In this document: in pieces, positions 17,424 to 24,130 of the stretch
Layout of the letters: each line of letters begins with the position of its first letter
How positions within the stretch are numbered: position 1 is the first letter of the stretch
Assembly: GCF_024703995.1 (NCBI RefSeq)
Contig: NZ_JAMXQV010000013.1
Coordinates: 1-64,000 of the forward strand
DNA length: 64,000 nt
Reading direction: 5' to 3'
Origin: Amycolatopsis iheyensis
GTDB taxonomy: Bacteria > Actinomycetota > Actinomycetes > Mycobacteriales > Pseudonocardiaceae
The notes under the pieces: model-generated
Databases searched by the model: none
What the model was told of the DNA's origin: nothing
The model's input: the letters and a program-made list of their open reading frames with translations, nothing else
Program-made: the position numbers and the translations under genes

Positions 17424-18266
17424 GTGAGTGTCCCCTCCGCCAGTGTCTTCGTCCGCTGCTCCTGCGGGCACCTGCACTGGGGCCGCTACGGTGCCGCCGG
17501 GCTGCTGCTCGTCGACCCCGCGCGCGGGGTCCTCCTGCAACGGCGGGCCTGGTGGGTGCACCACGGCCGCACCTGGGCGCTGCCCGGTGGTGCCATCGAG
17601 GCCGGCGAGACCGCGCGAGGAGCCGCCGCGCGCGAGGCGTTCGAAGAAGCCTCTCTCCCCGCCGAGTCCTTCCGCGCGGTCTCCGCCTCCGTGGTGGACC
17701 ATGGGGAGTGGAGCTACACCACCATCCTCGCCCTGGCCGACGGGGCCGAGGCGCGGGTCGCCAACACCGAAAGTGCGGAGGTGCGCTGGGTGGACCCCGA
17801 CGACGTGCCGTCCTACCGGCTGCACCGCGACTTCGCCGCCGCCTGGCCGGACCTGCGCGACCGCGTCGGGCAGGAGCTGGTCCTCGTCGTCGACGCCGCC
17901 AACGTCGTCGGCTCGCGGCCCGATGGCTGGTGGCGGGATCGGCACGGCGCCGCCGAGCGCCTGCGGGACCAGCTCGCGAAGCTCGCCGAGGCCGGCGTGC
18001 CCGACCCCGGCGACGCCGCGATCACCTGGTGGCCCCGGATCGTCCTGGTCGTCGAGGGCAAGGCCAAGCACGTCACCGGAACCGAGGGCGTCGAGGTCGT
18101 CGCCGCGGACACCGACGGCGACTCGAAGATCGTCGAGGTCGTCGCGCAGCAGACCGGAAAGACCCTCGTCGCGACGGCTGATCGGGAGCTGAGAAGGCGC
18201 GTCGAAGCCCTTGGTGCGTCGATCCTCGGCCCCGGGACGCTGCGCAGCCAGCTCGACGAGCTTTAG
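17424..18266 (+). CDS. NUDIX hydrolase fused to a NYN/PIN-like domain
   Basis: A 280-residue two-domain protein. A short Cys segment (VRCSCGHLHWG) comes first, then the NUDIX domain (about 20-145) with a complete box: G56, E62, R70-E71, E74-E75. From about residue 150 a second domain starts with LVLVVDAANVVGSRPDGWWR and ends TLVATADRELRRRVEALGAS. This reads like a NYN/PIN-type nuclease fold with Asp residues at metal positions (VDAAN, DTDGDSK, ADREL). One protein might thus clean up nucleotides and cut RNA; that is inference. The stop codon overlaps the stop of the convergent ligase gene. Confidence 0.78.
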   Translation: MSVPSASVFVRCSCGHLHWGRYGAAGLLLVDPARGVLLQRRAWWVHHGRTWALPGGAIEAGETARGAAAREAFEEASLPAESFRAVSASVVDHGEWSYTTILALADGAEARVANTESAEVRWVDPDDVPSYRLHRDFAAAWPDLRDRVGQELVLVVDAANVVGSRPDGWWRDRHGAAERLRDQLAKLAEAGVPDPGDAAITWWPRIVLVVEGKAKHVTGTEGVEVVAADTDGDSKIVEVVAQQTGKTLVATADRELRRRVEALGASILGPGTLRSQLDEL

Positions 18267-19402
18267 CCCTTCACGATCCCGTCGCGCATCTCGGCGACCA
18301 GCGACGCCATGACCGCCTTGAGGCTGCCCTTGTGCGACTCGGCGACCGCGCGCTGCCGCCGGTAGCTCGGCCCGTACTCCAGGATCGTCTCGACGTCGCG
18401 CAGCTCGGCCACGCAGTCCAGCCGCCGCGCCACCGGCTCCAGCCGGTCCAGCAGGTCGGCGACGTCGTCGGTGACCAGCCTTTCGCGCCCGGCCGCGTCC
18501 AGGATGATGATCGCGTCGGTGCCGTAGCGGGCCGCGCGCCACTTGTTCTCCTGGACGTGCCACGGCGGCAGCGTCGGGAGGATCTCGCCGTCGTCGAGGC
18601 GCTCGCTGAAGTCGTCGACCAGGCACTGCGTCAGCGCCGCGATCGCGCCGACCTCCTCCAGCGTCGGCAGCCCGTCGCAGACGCGCATCTCGATCGTGCC
18701 CAGGTGCGGGGCCGGCCGGATGTCCCAGCGGATCTCCGAAAAGTGGTCGATCACGCCGGTGGTGAACATGTCCTCGGTGTAGCTCTCCAGCTCGGCCCAC
18801 TTCCGGAACTGGAACGGCAGCCCGGCCGTCGGCAGCTGCTGGAACATCAGCGCCCGGTTCGACGCGTACCCGGTGTCCTCGGCGCCCCAGTACGGCGAAG
18901 ACGCCGAGAGCGCCTGCAGGTGCGGCGCGTAGTTCAGCAGCGCGTCGAGGATCGGCAGGACCTTGTCGCGGTGGTCGACCCCGACGTGGACGTGCACGCC
19001 GTAGATCAGCATCTGCCGGCCCCACCACTGCGTCCGGTCGATCAGCTTCGCGTAGCGCTCCTTGTCGGTGACCTTCTGCTGGTACCAGTTCGAAAACGGG
19101 TGCGTGCCGGCCGAGAACATCTCGACGCCGAGCGGGTCCGCGACGCCGTGCAGCACGTCGAGCGATCCGGCCAGGTCGGCCTTGGCCTCGGCGATCGTGT
19201 CGCAGACGCCGGTGATGACCTCGATGGTGTTGAGCAGCAGCTCCTGCTTGATCTTCGGGTGCTCGGCCGCGCCGTCCGGGCGCACCGCCTCGAGGATCCG
19301 CTCGGCGACCGAGGACAGCTCGCCGCTGCGGCGGTCGACCAGGCCGAGCTCCCACTCCGCGCCGACGGTCGATCGCCGCGAAGGGCTGAACTCGATGTTC
19401 AT
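18263..19402 (-). CDS. Carboxylate-amine ligase, YbdK/GCS2 family
   Basis: A 379-residue member of glutamate-cysteine ligase family 2 (YbdK-like). VGAEWELGLVD holds the N-terminal ATP/Mg glutamates, IYGVHVHVGVDHRDKVLPIL is the conserved VHVHVG strand, and WDIRPAPHLGTIEMRVCD is the C-terminal signature. These enzymes have weak gamma-glutamyl-cysteine ligase activity in E. coli; the true substrate in actinomycetes is not known, and mycothiol producers do not need glutathione. The ATG is at 19402. The upstream gene on this strand is 10 bp away, so it may close a three-gene operon with the esterase and membrane protein. Confidence 0.85.
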   Translation of the reverse strand: MNIEFSPSRRSTVGAEWELGLVDRRSGELSSVAERILEAVRPDGAAEHPKIKQELLLNTIEVITGVCDTIAEAKADLAGSLDVLHGVADPLGVEMFSAGTHPFSNWYQQKVTDKERYAKLIDRTQWWGRQMLIYGVHVHVGVDHRDKVLPILDALLNYAPHLQALSASSPYWGAEDTGYASNRALMFQQLPTAGLPFQFRKWAELESYTEDMFTTGVIDHFSEIRWDIRPAPHLGTIEMRVCDGLPTLEEVGAIAALTQCLVDDFSERLDDGEILPTLPPWHVQENKWRAARYGTDAIIILDAAGRERLVTDDVADLLDRLEPVARRLDCVAELRDVETILEYGPSYRRQRAVAESHKGSLKAVMASLVAEMRDGIVKG

Positions 19403-19412
19403 CGCGCCTGGT

Positions 19413-19931
19413 TCAGACCTGGGCGCCGTTGCTGGGGTCGGCGCCGGGCGGCGGCCCCTGGCGCACGCGGAGCAGCAGCAGCGCGATCGACGTCGCGAGC
19501 GCGAGGATGCCCAGCGGTGTCGCCACCGTCGGGCCCACGCCGATCGCGCCGGGCAGGATCAGCAGGAACAACCCGGCCAGGAACAGCAGCAGGATGAGGA
19601 ACGCGCCCATCTTCGGCCGCGGCAACGGCGGCGGCTCCGGCGGGATGTAGTGCTCGTCGTCGCCGGCCGGGTCGTCGGAGAACATCGTCGCGTCCCACGA
19701 CGTGCCCCCGGAGCGCCAGCCGGGTTCGGGCGGGTTGTCCGCGGCGGGCGGCTCGGCCGGCCGGTCCGGCGTCTTGCGGGACTCGCCCTCGGTGCTCACC
19801 GCCGTCCCGGTGGTGTCGGCGGTGTCCGCTGTGTCGGCTTCGGGCAGCCCGAAGCCGTCGGCCCGCAGGTCGGCGACGATTTCGGCGAACGTCGCGTCGA
19901 CGTCCTCCGGCCCGTCCTTCCCCCGGCTCAT
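19413..19931 (-). CDS. Two-TM hypothetical membrane protein
   Basis: A 172-residue protein with an acidic, Pro-rich cytoplasmic region (HYIPPEPPPLPRPK) followed by two closely spaced hydrophobic segments (AFLILLLFLAGLFLLILPGA and PLGILALATSIALLLLRVR) that form a hairpin in the membrane. The HYIPPEPPPLP-RP signature is common in a small actinobacterial membrane-protein family of unknown function. A TAD/T-rich tract (about residue 33-45) looks like a disordered spacer. Its ATG overlaps the esterase TGA by four bases, so it is co-translated with it. Confidence 0.8.
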   Translation of the reverse strand: MSRGKDGPEDVDATFAEIVADLRADGFGLPEADTADTADTTGTAVSTEGESRKTPDRPAEPPAADNPPEPGWRSGGTSWDATMFSDDPAGDDEHYIPPEPPPLPRPKMGAFLILLLFLAGLFLLILPGAIGVGPTVATPLGILALATSIALLLLRVRQGPPPGADPSNGAQV

Positions 19932-20695
19932 GCGGTCTCCTCCGGCTGGGCGGCGTGCGCCTTCGCGAACTCGACGCTACGCGTGAAGATGACCTCGGCG
20001 TCGTTGTCCTGCGTCGCGACGTGGTAGCTGTTCTCGAGCACGACCTCGGTGACGTCGGCGCTCGAAATCCCGTCGAGCACGAGCCGGGAGTTCTCCGGCT
20101 CGACGACGTGGTCGACCGACGAGTGCAGCAGCAGCACCGGCTGGGTCACTTTCGCCAGGTCCGCGCGCACGACCGTCCACAGCTTCGCAAGGCTCGCGGC
20201 GGCCCGCACCGGCGTGCGCGGGTAGGCCAGCTCGGTCTCGCCCGGCTTCTTGATGTCGTTCGCGATCGCCGGCACCGACGGCACGATCTTCCCCAGCACC
20301 GGCAGCAGCTTCGTGTCCCACTTCAGCCGCGTCACCGACGGGTTGACCAGGACGATCCCGGCGATCCGGTCGCCGAACTCCTCGGCCAGGCGCAGGGTCA
20401 GCGTGCCGCCCATCGAGAGGCCGCCGACGAACACCGTCTTGCACGTCGAGAGCAGCGCGAGCAGCGCTTCGCGGACGGCGCCGTACCAGTCTTCCCACGA
20501 CGTGCGGTTGAGGTCCTGCCAGCGGGTGCCGTGGCCGGGCAGCAGCGGGCAGCGCACCGTGAACCCGGCGCCGGCCAGGTGATCACCCCAGGCCCGCATG
20601 CTCGCCGGGGTGCCGGTGAACCCGTGGCAGAGCAGGAACCCGGTTTCGGCCGAACCGGTGTGGCCGAACGGTTCCGCGCCGGCGAGCACGCCCAT
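19928..20695 (-). CDS. Alpha/beta hydrolase (carboxylesterase/lipase-like)
   Basis: A 255-residue hydrolase of the Est30/monoacylglycerol-lipase type. The oxyanion region is LLCHGFTGTPASMRAWGDHL, the nucleophile elbow is GLSMGGT (Ser near residue 95), the acid is in HSSVDHVV and the catalytic His is in ENSYHVAT. The ATG at 20695 has GGAAGG seven bases upstream; longer frames lack family sequence. It is divergent from the acyltransferase gene. Together with the FadD and PlsC-like genes it gives this part of the window a lipid-acyl theme, but its substrate is unknown. Confidence 0.83.
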   Translation of the reverse strand: MGVLAGAEPFGHTGSAETGFLLCHGFTGTPASMRAWGDHLAGAGFTVRCPLLPGHGTRWQDLNRTSWEDWYGAVREALLALLSTCKTVFVGGLSMGGTLTLRLAEEFGDRIAGIVLVNPSVTRLKWDTKLLPVLGKIVPSVPAIANDIKKPGETELAYPRTPVRAAASLAKLWTVVRADLAKVTQPVLLLHSSVDHVVEPENSRLVLDGISSADVTEVVLENSYHVATQDNDAEVIFTRSVEFAKAHAAQPEETA

Positions 20696-20904
20696 GCGAT
20701 CGCCTTCCGTGTGAGCGGTGGATCCGTCCATGCTCTCACGCCCGGCGGGGCTTGTGGGGCAGTCCCCGGTCCCGGAATTACCTGTGAGATCGATCGCGCC
20801 CGCGTGGTAACCGGGTGGTCTCCGTTGTGCGGCGGCCACCCGGGTTCGTAGGCTGTCCGGCGCGGGTGAATGGGGCTGAGCTGCGATGGAGGACTGAGGC
20901 ACCG

Positions 20905-21666
20905 GTGCTGTACTGGCTCATGAAGTGGGTATTCATCGGACCGCTGCTCAAGACGCTGTGGCCGACCAAGGTCGTCGGCGCGGAGAACATCCCGGAGAGC
21001 GGCGGGGCGATCCTGGCCGGCAACCACCTGGCGGTCGCCGACTCGTTCTTCATGCCGCTGCGGGTCAAGCGCAAGGTCACCTTCCCGGCGAAGTCCGAGT
21101 ACTTCACCGAACCGGGCTTCAAGGGCCTGCTCAAGAAGTGGTTCTTCACCGGCGTCGGCCAGTTCCCGATCGACCGCTCCGGCGGCAACGCCGCCCAGGC
21201 CGCGCTCGACACCGCGACGCGCCTGGTCAAGGCCGGTCACCTGCTCGGCATCTACCCCGAGGGCACCCGCTCCCCGGACGGCCGCCTCTACAAGGGCAAG
21301 ACCGGCGTCGCCCGGATCGCGCTGGAGTCCGGCGGCGTCGTCGTCCCGGTGGCGATGATCGGCACCGACAAGGTCAACCCCATCGGCTCCAAGATGTGGT
21401 GGCCGCGCCGCCTCGAGGTCCGCTTCGGCAAGCCGCTGGACTTCTCGCGGTACGAAGGGCTGGCGGGTGACCGGTTCATCGAGCGGTCCATCACCGACGA
21501 GATCATGTACGCGCTGATGGAGCTCTCCGGCCAGGAGTACGTCGACATCTACGCGGCCAAGGCCAAGGAACTGCTGGCCGCCGAGGCTTCGGGCGTGAAG
21601 CCGAAGGTGCCGGCTCAGCCGACCGCTTCGGACGCGGCCCGGGTGCCCGAGAGCAAGGTCGGCTGA
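20905..21666 (+). CDS. Lysophospholipid acyltransferase, PlsC-like (Rv2182c-like)
   Basis: A 253-residue membrane-associated acyltransferase predicted to acylate lysophosphatidic acid or a related lipid. The catalytic motif is NHLAVADSFF (H-x4-D), block II is FPIDRSGGNA, block III is LLGIYPEGTRSPDGRLYKGK and block IV is VVVPVAMIGT. The N-terminus LYWLMKWVFIGPLLKTLWP is hydrophobic and probably the membrane anchor. The GTG at 20905 is chosen because the upstream extension is low-complexity. It precedes the exoribonuclease by 17 bp; the same pair of neighbours occurs around Rv2182c-Rv2179c in M. tuberculosis. Confidence 0.87.
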   Translation: MLYWLMKWVFIGPLLKTLWPTKVVGAENIPESGGAILAGNHLAVADSFFMPLRVKRKVTFPAKSEYFTEPGFKGLLKKWFFTGVGQFPIDRSGGNAAQAALDTATRLVKAGHLLGIYPEGTRSPDGRLYKGKTGVARIALESGGVVVPVAMIGTDKVNPIGSKMWWPRRLEVRFGKPLDFSRYEGLAGDRFIERSITDEIMYALMELSGQEYVDIYAAKAKELLAAEASGVKPKVPAQPTASDAARVPESKVG

Positions 21667-21683
21667 CCCACTACTGTTCACCA

Positions 21684-22172
21684 GTGCGTTTTTTCTACGA
21701 CACCGAATTCATCGAAGACGGCGTGACCATCGATCTGGTGTCCATCGGTGTCGTTGACGAACGGGGCCGCGAGTTCTACGCGGTCTCGACCGAGTTCGAC
21801 CCCGCCCGCGCGGGTCAGTGGGTGCGGGACAACGTTCTGGACAAGCTGCCCTCACCGGCCGACAAGGCGTGGCGCAGCCGCGAGAAGATCCGCGCCGACC
21901 TGCTGGAGTTCTTCGGCAAGCCGCCGGGCGGCATCGAGCTGTGGGCGTGGTTCGCCGCGTACGACCACGTCGCGCTCGCCCAGCTGTGGGGCCCGATGCC
22001 GGCCCTGCCGCGGCAGCTGCCGCGCTTCACCCGCGACCTGCGCCAGCGCTGGGAGGACGCGGGCAAGCCGAAGCTGCCGTCGGCGCCGACCGACCAGCAC
22101 GACGCCCTCGCGGACGCGAAGCACAACCTCGCGCGCTGGGAGATCATCGAGGAGTACTTCCACCGCCGCTGA
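21684..22172 (+). CDS. 3'-5' exoribonuclease, DEDDh type (Rv2179c-like)
   Basis: A 162-residue RNase T/Rv2179c-type exonuclease. Its DEDDh residues are visible: D6 and E8 in FFYDTEF, Asp in WFAAYDHVAL (about residue 98) and the final pair in TDQHDALADAKHN (about residue 140). Rv2179c from M. tuberculosis is a known founding member of this small family, and residues such as VTIDLVSIGVVDERGREFYA match its style. It would shorten 3' ends of single-stranded RNA. The GTG at 21684 gives the expected short N-terminus. It probably shares a message with the acyltransferase gene. Confidence 0.87.
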   Translation: MRFFYDTEFIEDGVTIDLVSIGVVDERGREFYAVSTEFDPARAGQWVRDNVLDKLPSPADKAWRSREKIRADLLEFFGKPPGGIELWAWFAAYDHVALAQLWGPMPALPRQLPRFTRDLRQRWEDAGKPKLPSAPTDQHDALADAKHNLARWEIIEEYFHRR

Positions 22173-22484
22173 CCGCGCGGTGGCCGCCTCGGACGGCTCG
22201 CCGCGCTTCGACCTGTCGTGCGGCCGGGTCCGCCCCGGCACGGCTGCTGATCCGGCGGCTCCGGCTCTCAGGTCTGTCGTGTGGCCGACCCGCACAAGGG
22301 GCGGCCGCATCGGTCGGGCTCGGCGGCGACCCCGGCCGGAATTGTCGGGGGTCCCCGGTAACGTGAAATCGGGGACCGCCAGACCGCAGCGGCGCCGTGT
22401 CGTCCCGGCCGTTCGCCGGCGCCGCATGTACGCTTCCGGTTGTCAGCAACGCACCAGACCCGGACAGGTCAACGAGGAGCCGTC
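22173..22484. other. Intergenic stretch with a candidate promoter
   Basis: No gene is supported here. A near-duplicate of about 20 bp occurs at about 22212 and 22273 (CTGTCGTGCGGCCGGGTCC and CTGTCGTGTGGCCGACCCG). TACGCT at 22429-22434 is a possible -10 box for the small genes that follow, with no clear -35. Confidence 0.4.
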
Positions 22485-22577
22485 TTGACCAGCACCGCTC
22501 GGGCTATACGCGAGCGCCGCGAGGGCGCTTGCAGCGTACTGACGAGGAGTCGCGCCTCATGCTGGGGAGCTCCCTGA
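22485..22577 (+). CDS. Possible 30-codon leader ORF
   Basis: A TTG at 22485 lies five bases after GAGGAG and opens 30 codons (LTSTARAIRERREGACSVLT...) that stop at 22577, after the start of the small membrane protein gene at 22559. The overlap would allow translational coupling. Nothing is recognised in the peptide. It may be spurious. Confidence 0.3.
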   Translation: MTSTARAIRERREGACSVLTRSRASCWGAP

Positions 22578-22717
22578 CGACCGTTGGCGTCACCTTTGCT
22601 TTTTGCTTCATCGCAGCCATGGCTGTGTGCGTGTATATCGTCCGGAAGACCGGCAGCGCTGAGGGGCTCCGGGACTTCGCGGAGGTCATCCGGGCATTCC
22701 TCCGGCGCAGGTCGTGA
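22559..22717 (+). CDS. Small single-TM membrane protein
   Basis: A 52-residue protein. One hydrophobic helix (VGVTFAFCFIAAMAVCVYIV) is followed by a basic, amphipathic tail (RDFAEVIRAFLRRRS), so an N-out/C-in topology is expected by the positive-inside rule. The ATG follows GAGGAG at a distance of about 12 bases, and the composition is convincing for a real membrane peptide. Function is unknown. It is convergent with the DAHP synthase gene, with a shared hairpin between them. Confidence 0.6.
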   Translation: MLGSSLTTVGVTFAFCFIAAMAVCVYIVRKTGSAEGLRDFAEVIRAFLRRRS

Positions 22718-22718
22718 C

Positions 22719-22755
22719 GGTCGGGGCGACCGGTCGGGACGTGGGCGCCCCGACC
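22719..22755. terminator. Hairpin between convergent genes
   Basis: GGTCGGGGC (22719-22727) pairs perfectly with GCCCCGACC (22747-22755) around a 19-nt loop. It lies between the small membrane gene and the DAHP synthase stop, so it could end transcripts from both sides. Confidence 0.55.
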
Positions 22756-22771
22756 GGCCACAAACCCCAGG

Positions 22772-23851
22772 TCAGCGGCGCGCTCGCACCGCCGCGGCCA
22801 GCTCGTCCAGCAGCGGCGCGGTGTCGTCCCACGCCAAGCAGGCGTCGGTGATCGACTGGCCGTAGGTCAGCTTCTCCGAGTGGCCCAGATCGAGGTCCTG
22901 CCGCCCCGCCGCCAGGAAGCTCTCCATCATCAGCCCGGTGATGCGCTCGCCGGAACCGATCCGCTCAGCCAGTTCACGGACGACCGAAGCCTGCCGCACG
23001 TGGTCCTTGCCGCTGTTGCCGTGCGAAGCGTCGATGATGACCCGCTCCGGCAGGCCCGACTTCGCCAGCCGCGCCAAGGTGTCCGCCACCGTCGAGGCGT
23101 CGTAGTTCGGGCCGCCGTTGTGGCCGCGCAGGATCACGTGGCAGTCCGGGTTGCCCGCCGTCGTCAGCAGGGCCGCCAGGCCGTCGGTGTTGATGCCCGG
23201 GAACACGTGGCTCGCCGCGGCCGCGCGGGTCGCGTCCACCGCCACCTGGACGTCGCCCTCGGTCGAGTTCTTGATGCCCACCGGCATCGACAGGGCGCTG
23301 CACAGCTGGCGGTGCACCTGGCTCGCCGCGGTCCGCGCGCCGATCGAACCCCACGTGACGATGTCCGCGATGAACTGCGGCGTGATCGGGTCCAGGAACT
23401 CGCAGCCGACCGGGAGGCCGAGCGCGGAGACGTCGAGCAGCAGCTTGCGCGCCATCCGCAGGCCCTTGTTGACGGCGAACGTGCCGTCGAGGTCCGGGTC
23501 GTTGATCAGGCCCTTCCAGCCCAGCGTGGTGCGCGGCTTCTCGAAGTACACGCGCATCACGATGTGCAGGTCGTCGCGCAGTGCGTCGGCCTTCGCGGCC
23601 AGCCGGGCGGCGTAGTCGAGCGCGGCGTCGGTGTCGTGCACCGAGCACGGGCCGACGACCACGAGCAGCCGGTCGTCCCGGCCGTCGAGGATGTCGACCG
23701 TCTCGGCACGGCCCTGCCGCACGACTTTGGCGACGGCGGCGTCGACCGGATGGTCTTCCCGCAGCAGGGCGGGCGAAATGAGCGGACTGATCGACGTCGT
23801 GCGCGCGGCGTCGAGGTCACCGATGGCGGCGGGTCCGGCTGAGAGGGTCAT
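22772..23851 (-). CDS. aroG: DAHP synthase, class I (AroF/G/H type)
   Basis: A 359-residue 3-deoxy-7-phosphoheptulonate synthase. It joins phosphoenolpyruvate and erythrose 4-phosphate in the first step of the shikimate pathway for Phe, Tyr and Trp. Class I signatures are clear: LLVVVGPCSVHD, RVYFEKPRTTLGWKGLINDP, VTWGSIGARTAASQVHRQL, VGIKNSTEGD, RGHNGGPNYD and IIDASHGNSGKDH. The N-terminal extension (about residue 1-60) resembles the regulatory segment of feedback-sensitive AroFGH enzymes. The ATG at 23851 follows AGGAAGG by about nine bases. Upstream is a leader peptide rich in aromatic residues plus hairpins, pointing to attenuation control. Confidence 0.92.
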   Translation of the reverse strand: MTLSAGPAAIGDLDAARTTSISPLISPALLREDHPVDAAVAKVVRQGRAETVDILDGRDDRLLVVVGPCSVHDTDAALDYAARLAAKADALRDDLHIVMRVYFEKPRTTLGWKGLINDPDLDGTFAVNKGLRMARKLLLDVSALGLPVGCEFLDPITPQFIADIVTWGSIGARTAASQVHRQLCSALSMPVGIKNSTEGDVQVAVDATRAAAASHVFPGINTDGLAALLTTAGNPDCHVILRGHNGGPNYDASTVADTLARLAKSGLPERVIIDASHGNSGKDHVRQASVVRELAERIGSGERITGLMMESFLAAGRQDLDLGHSEKLTYGQSITDACLAWDDTAPLLDELAAAVRARR

Positions 23852-23880
23852 CGCGGGTGGTCCTTCCTGGTGGACACCGA
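23852..23880 (-). promoter_or_regulatory. Possible RBS-sequestering hairpin of aroG
   Basis: Read on the minus strand, CGCGGGT (at about 23881) can pair with ACCCGCG that touches the aroG ATG. The loop between them contains the ribosome site AGGAAGG. Such a fold would hide the start region, and it follows the larger hairpin at 23897-23923. Pairing was found by eye only. Confidence 0.4.
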
Positions 23881-23896
23881 CCCGCGGGAAGTCGCC

Positions 23897-23923
23897 GAGC
23901 CGGTTCGGAGATCCGGCTCGGGG
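23897..23923 (-). terminator. Attenuator-like hairpin between leader peptide and aroG
   Basis: On the minus strand CCGAGCCGG and CCGGCTCGG form a perfect 9-bp stem around a 9-nt loop, starting nine bases after the leader peptide stop codon. No U-tract follows. An alternative pairing of the leader segment GGGTGG (codons 12-14) with CCACCC just before the stem could prevent this hairpin, as in classical attenuators. Confidence 0.6.
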
Positions 23924-23929
23924 TGGTGG

Positions 23930-23995
23930 TCAGCGCAGGTTCACGCCGCCGTGCCCACCCGGGGCCGGCTTCGTAAACCAGAAATAGCGCTGCAT
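23930..23995 (-). CDS. Aromatic leader peptide upstream of aroG
   Basis: A 21-codon open frame on the aroG strand reading MQRYFWFTKPAPGGH and ending GVNLR. Codons 4-7 are TAT TTC TGG TTT, that is Tyr-Phe-Trp-Phe, the three end products of the pathway that DAHP synthase begins. It stops 78 bases before the aroG ATG, and a perfect hairpin follows. Stalling at these codons when aromatic tRNAs are short would let transcription continue. A -10-like TACGTT lies six bases before the ATG, so the message is probably leaderless. The peptide is too regular in content and place to be chance, but no experiment is at hand. Confidence 0.8.
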   Translation of the reverse strand: MQRYFWFTKPAPGGHGGVNLR

Positions 23996-24001
23996 GCGGT
24001 C

Positions 24002-24007
24002 AACGTA
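24002..24007 (-). promoter_or_regulatory. -10 box of the aroG leader transcript
   Basis: TACGTT on the minus strand ends six bases before the leader ATG. With the usual spacing transcription would start at the A of that ATG, giving a leaderless mRNA. The -35 region is weak. Confidence 0.5.
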
Positions 24008-24072
24008 GCACACCTCGAACGCGGACCGATTCGGCAGGTGGTACGGGCTGCACCGATCAAGACGCGAGCCGC

Positions 24073-24078
24073 TACGCT
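24073..24078 (+). promoter_or_regulatory. Possible -10 box of the phosphofructokinase gene
   Basis: TACGCT stands about 50 bp upstream of the start at 24131. No clear -35 is seen. It faces away from the aroG leader promoter, so the two divergent promoters are within about 70 bp. Confidence 0.35.
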
Positions 24079-24130
24079 GGCGACCGACGAACTGTGACTG
24101 CCATCTCCAGAGAACAGACGGAGGCTTCTC

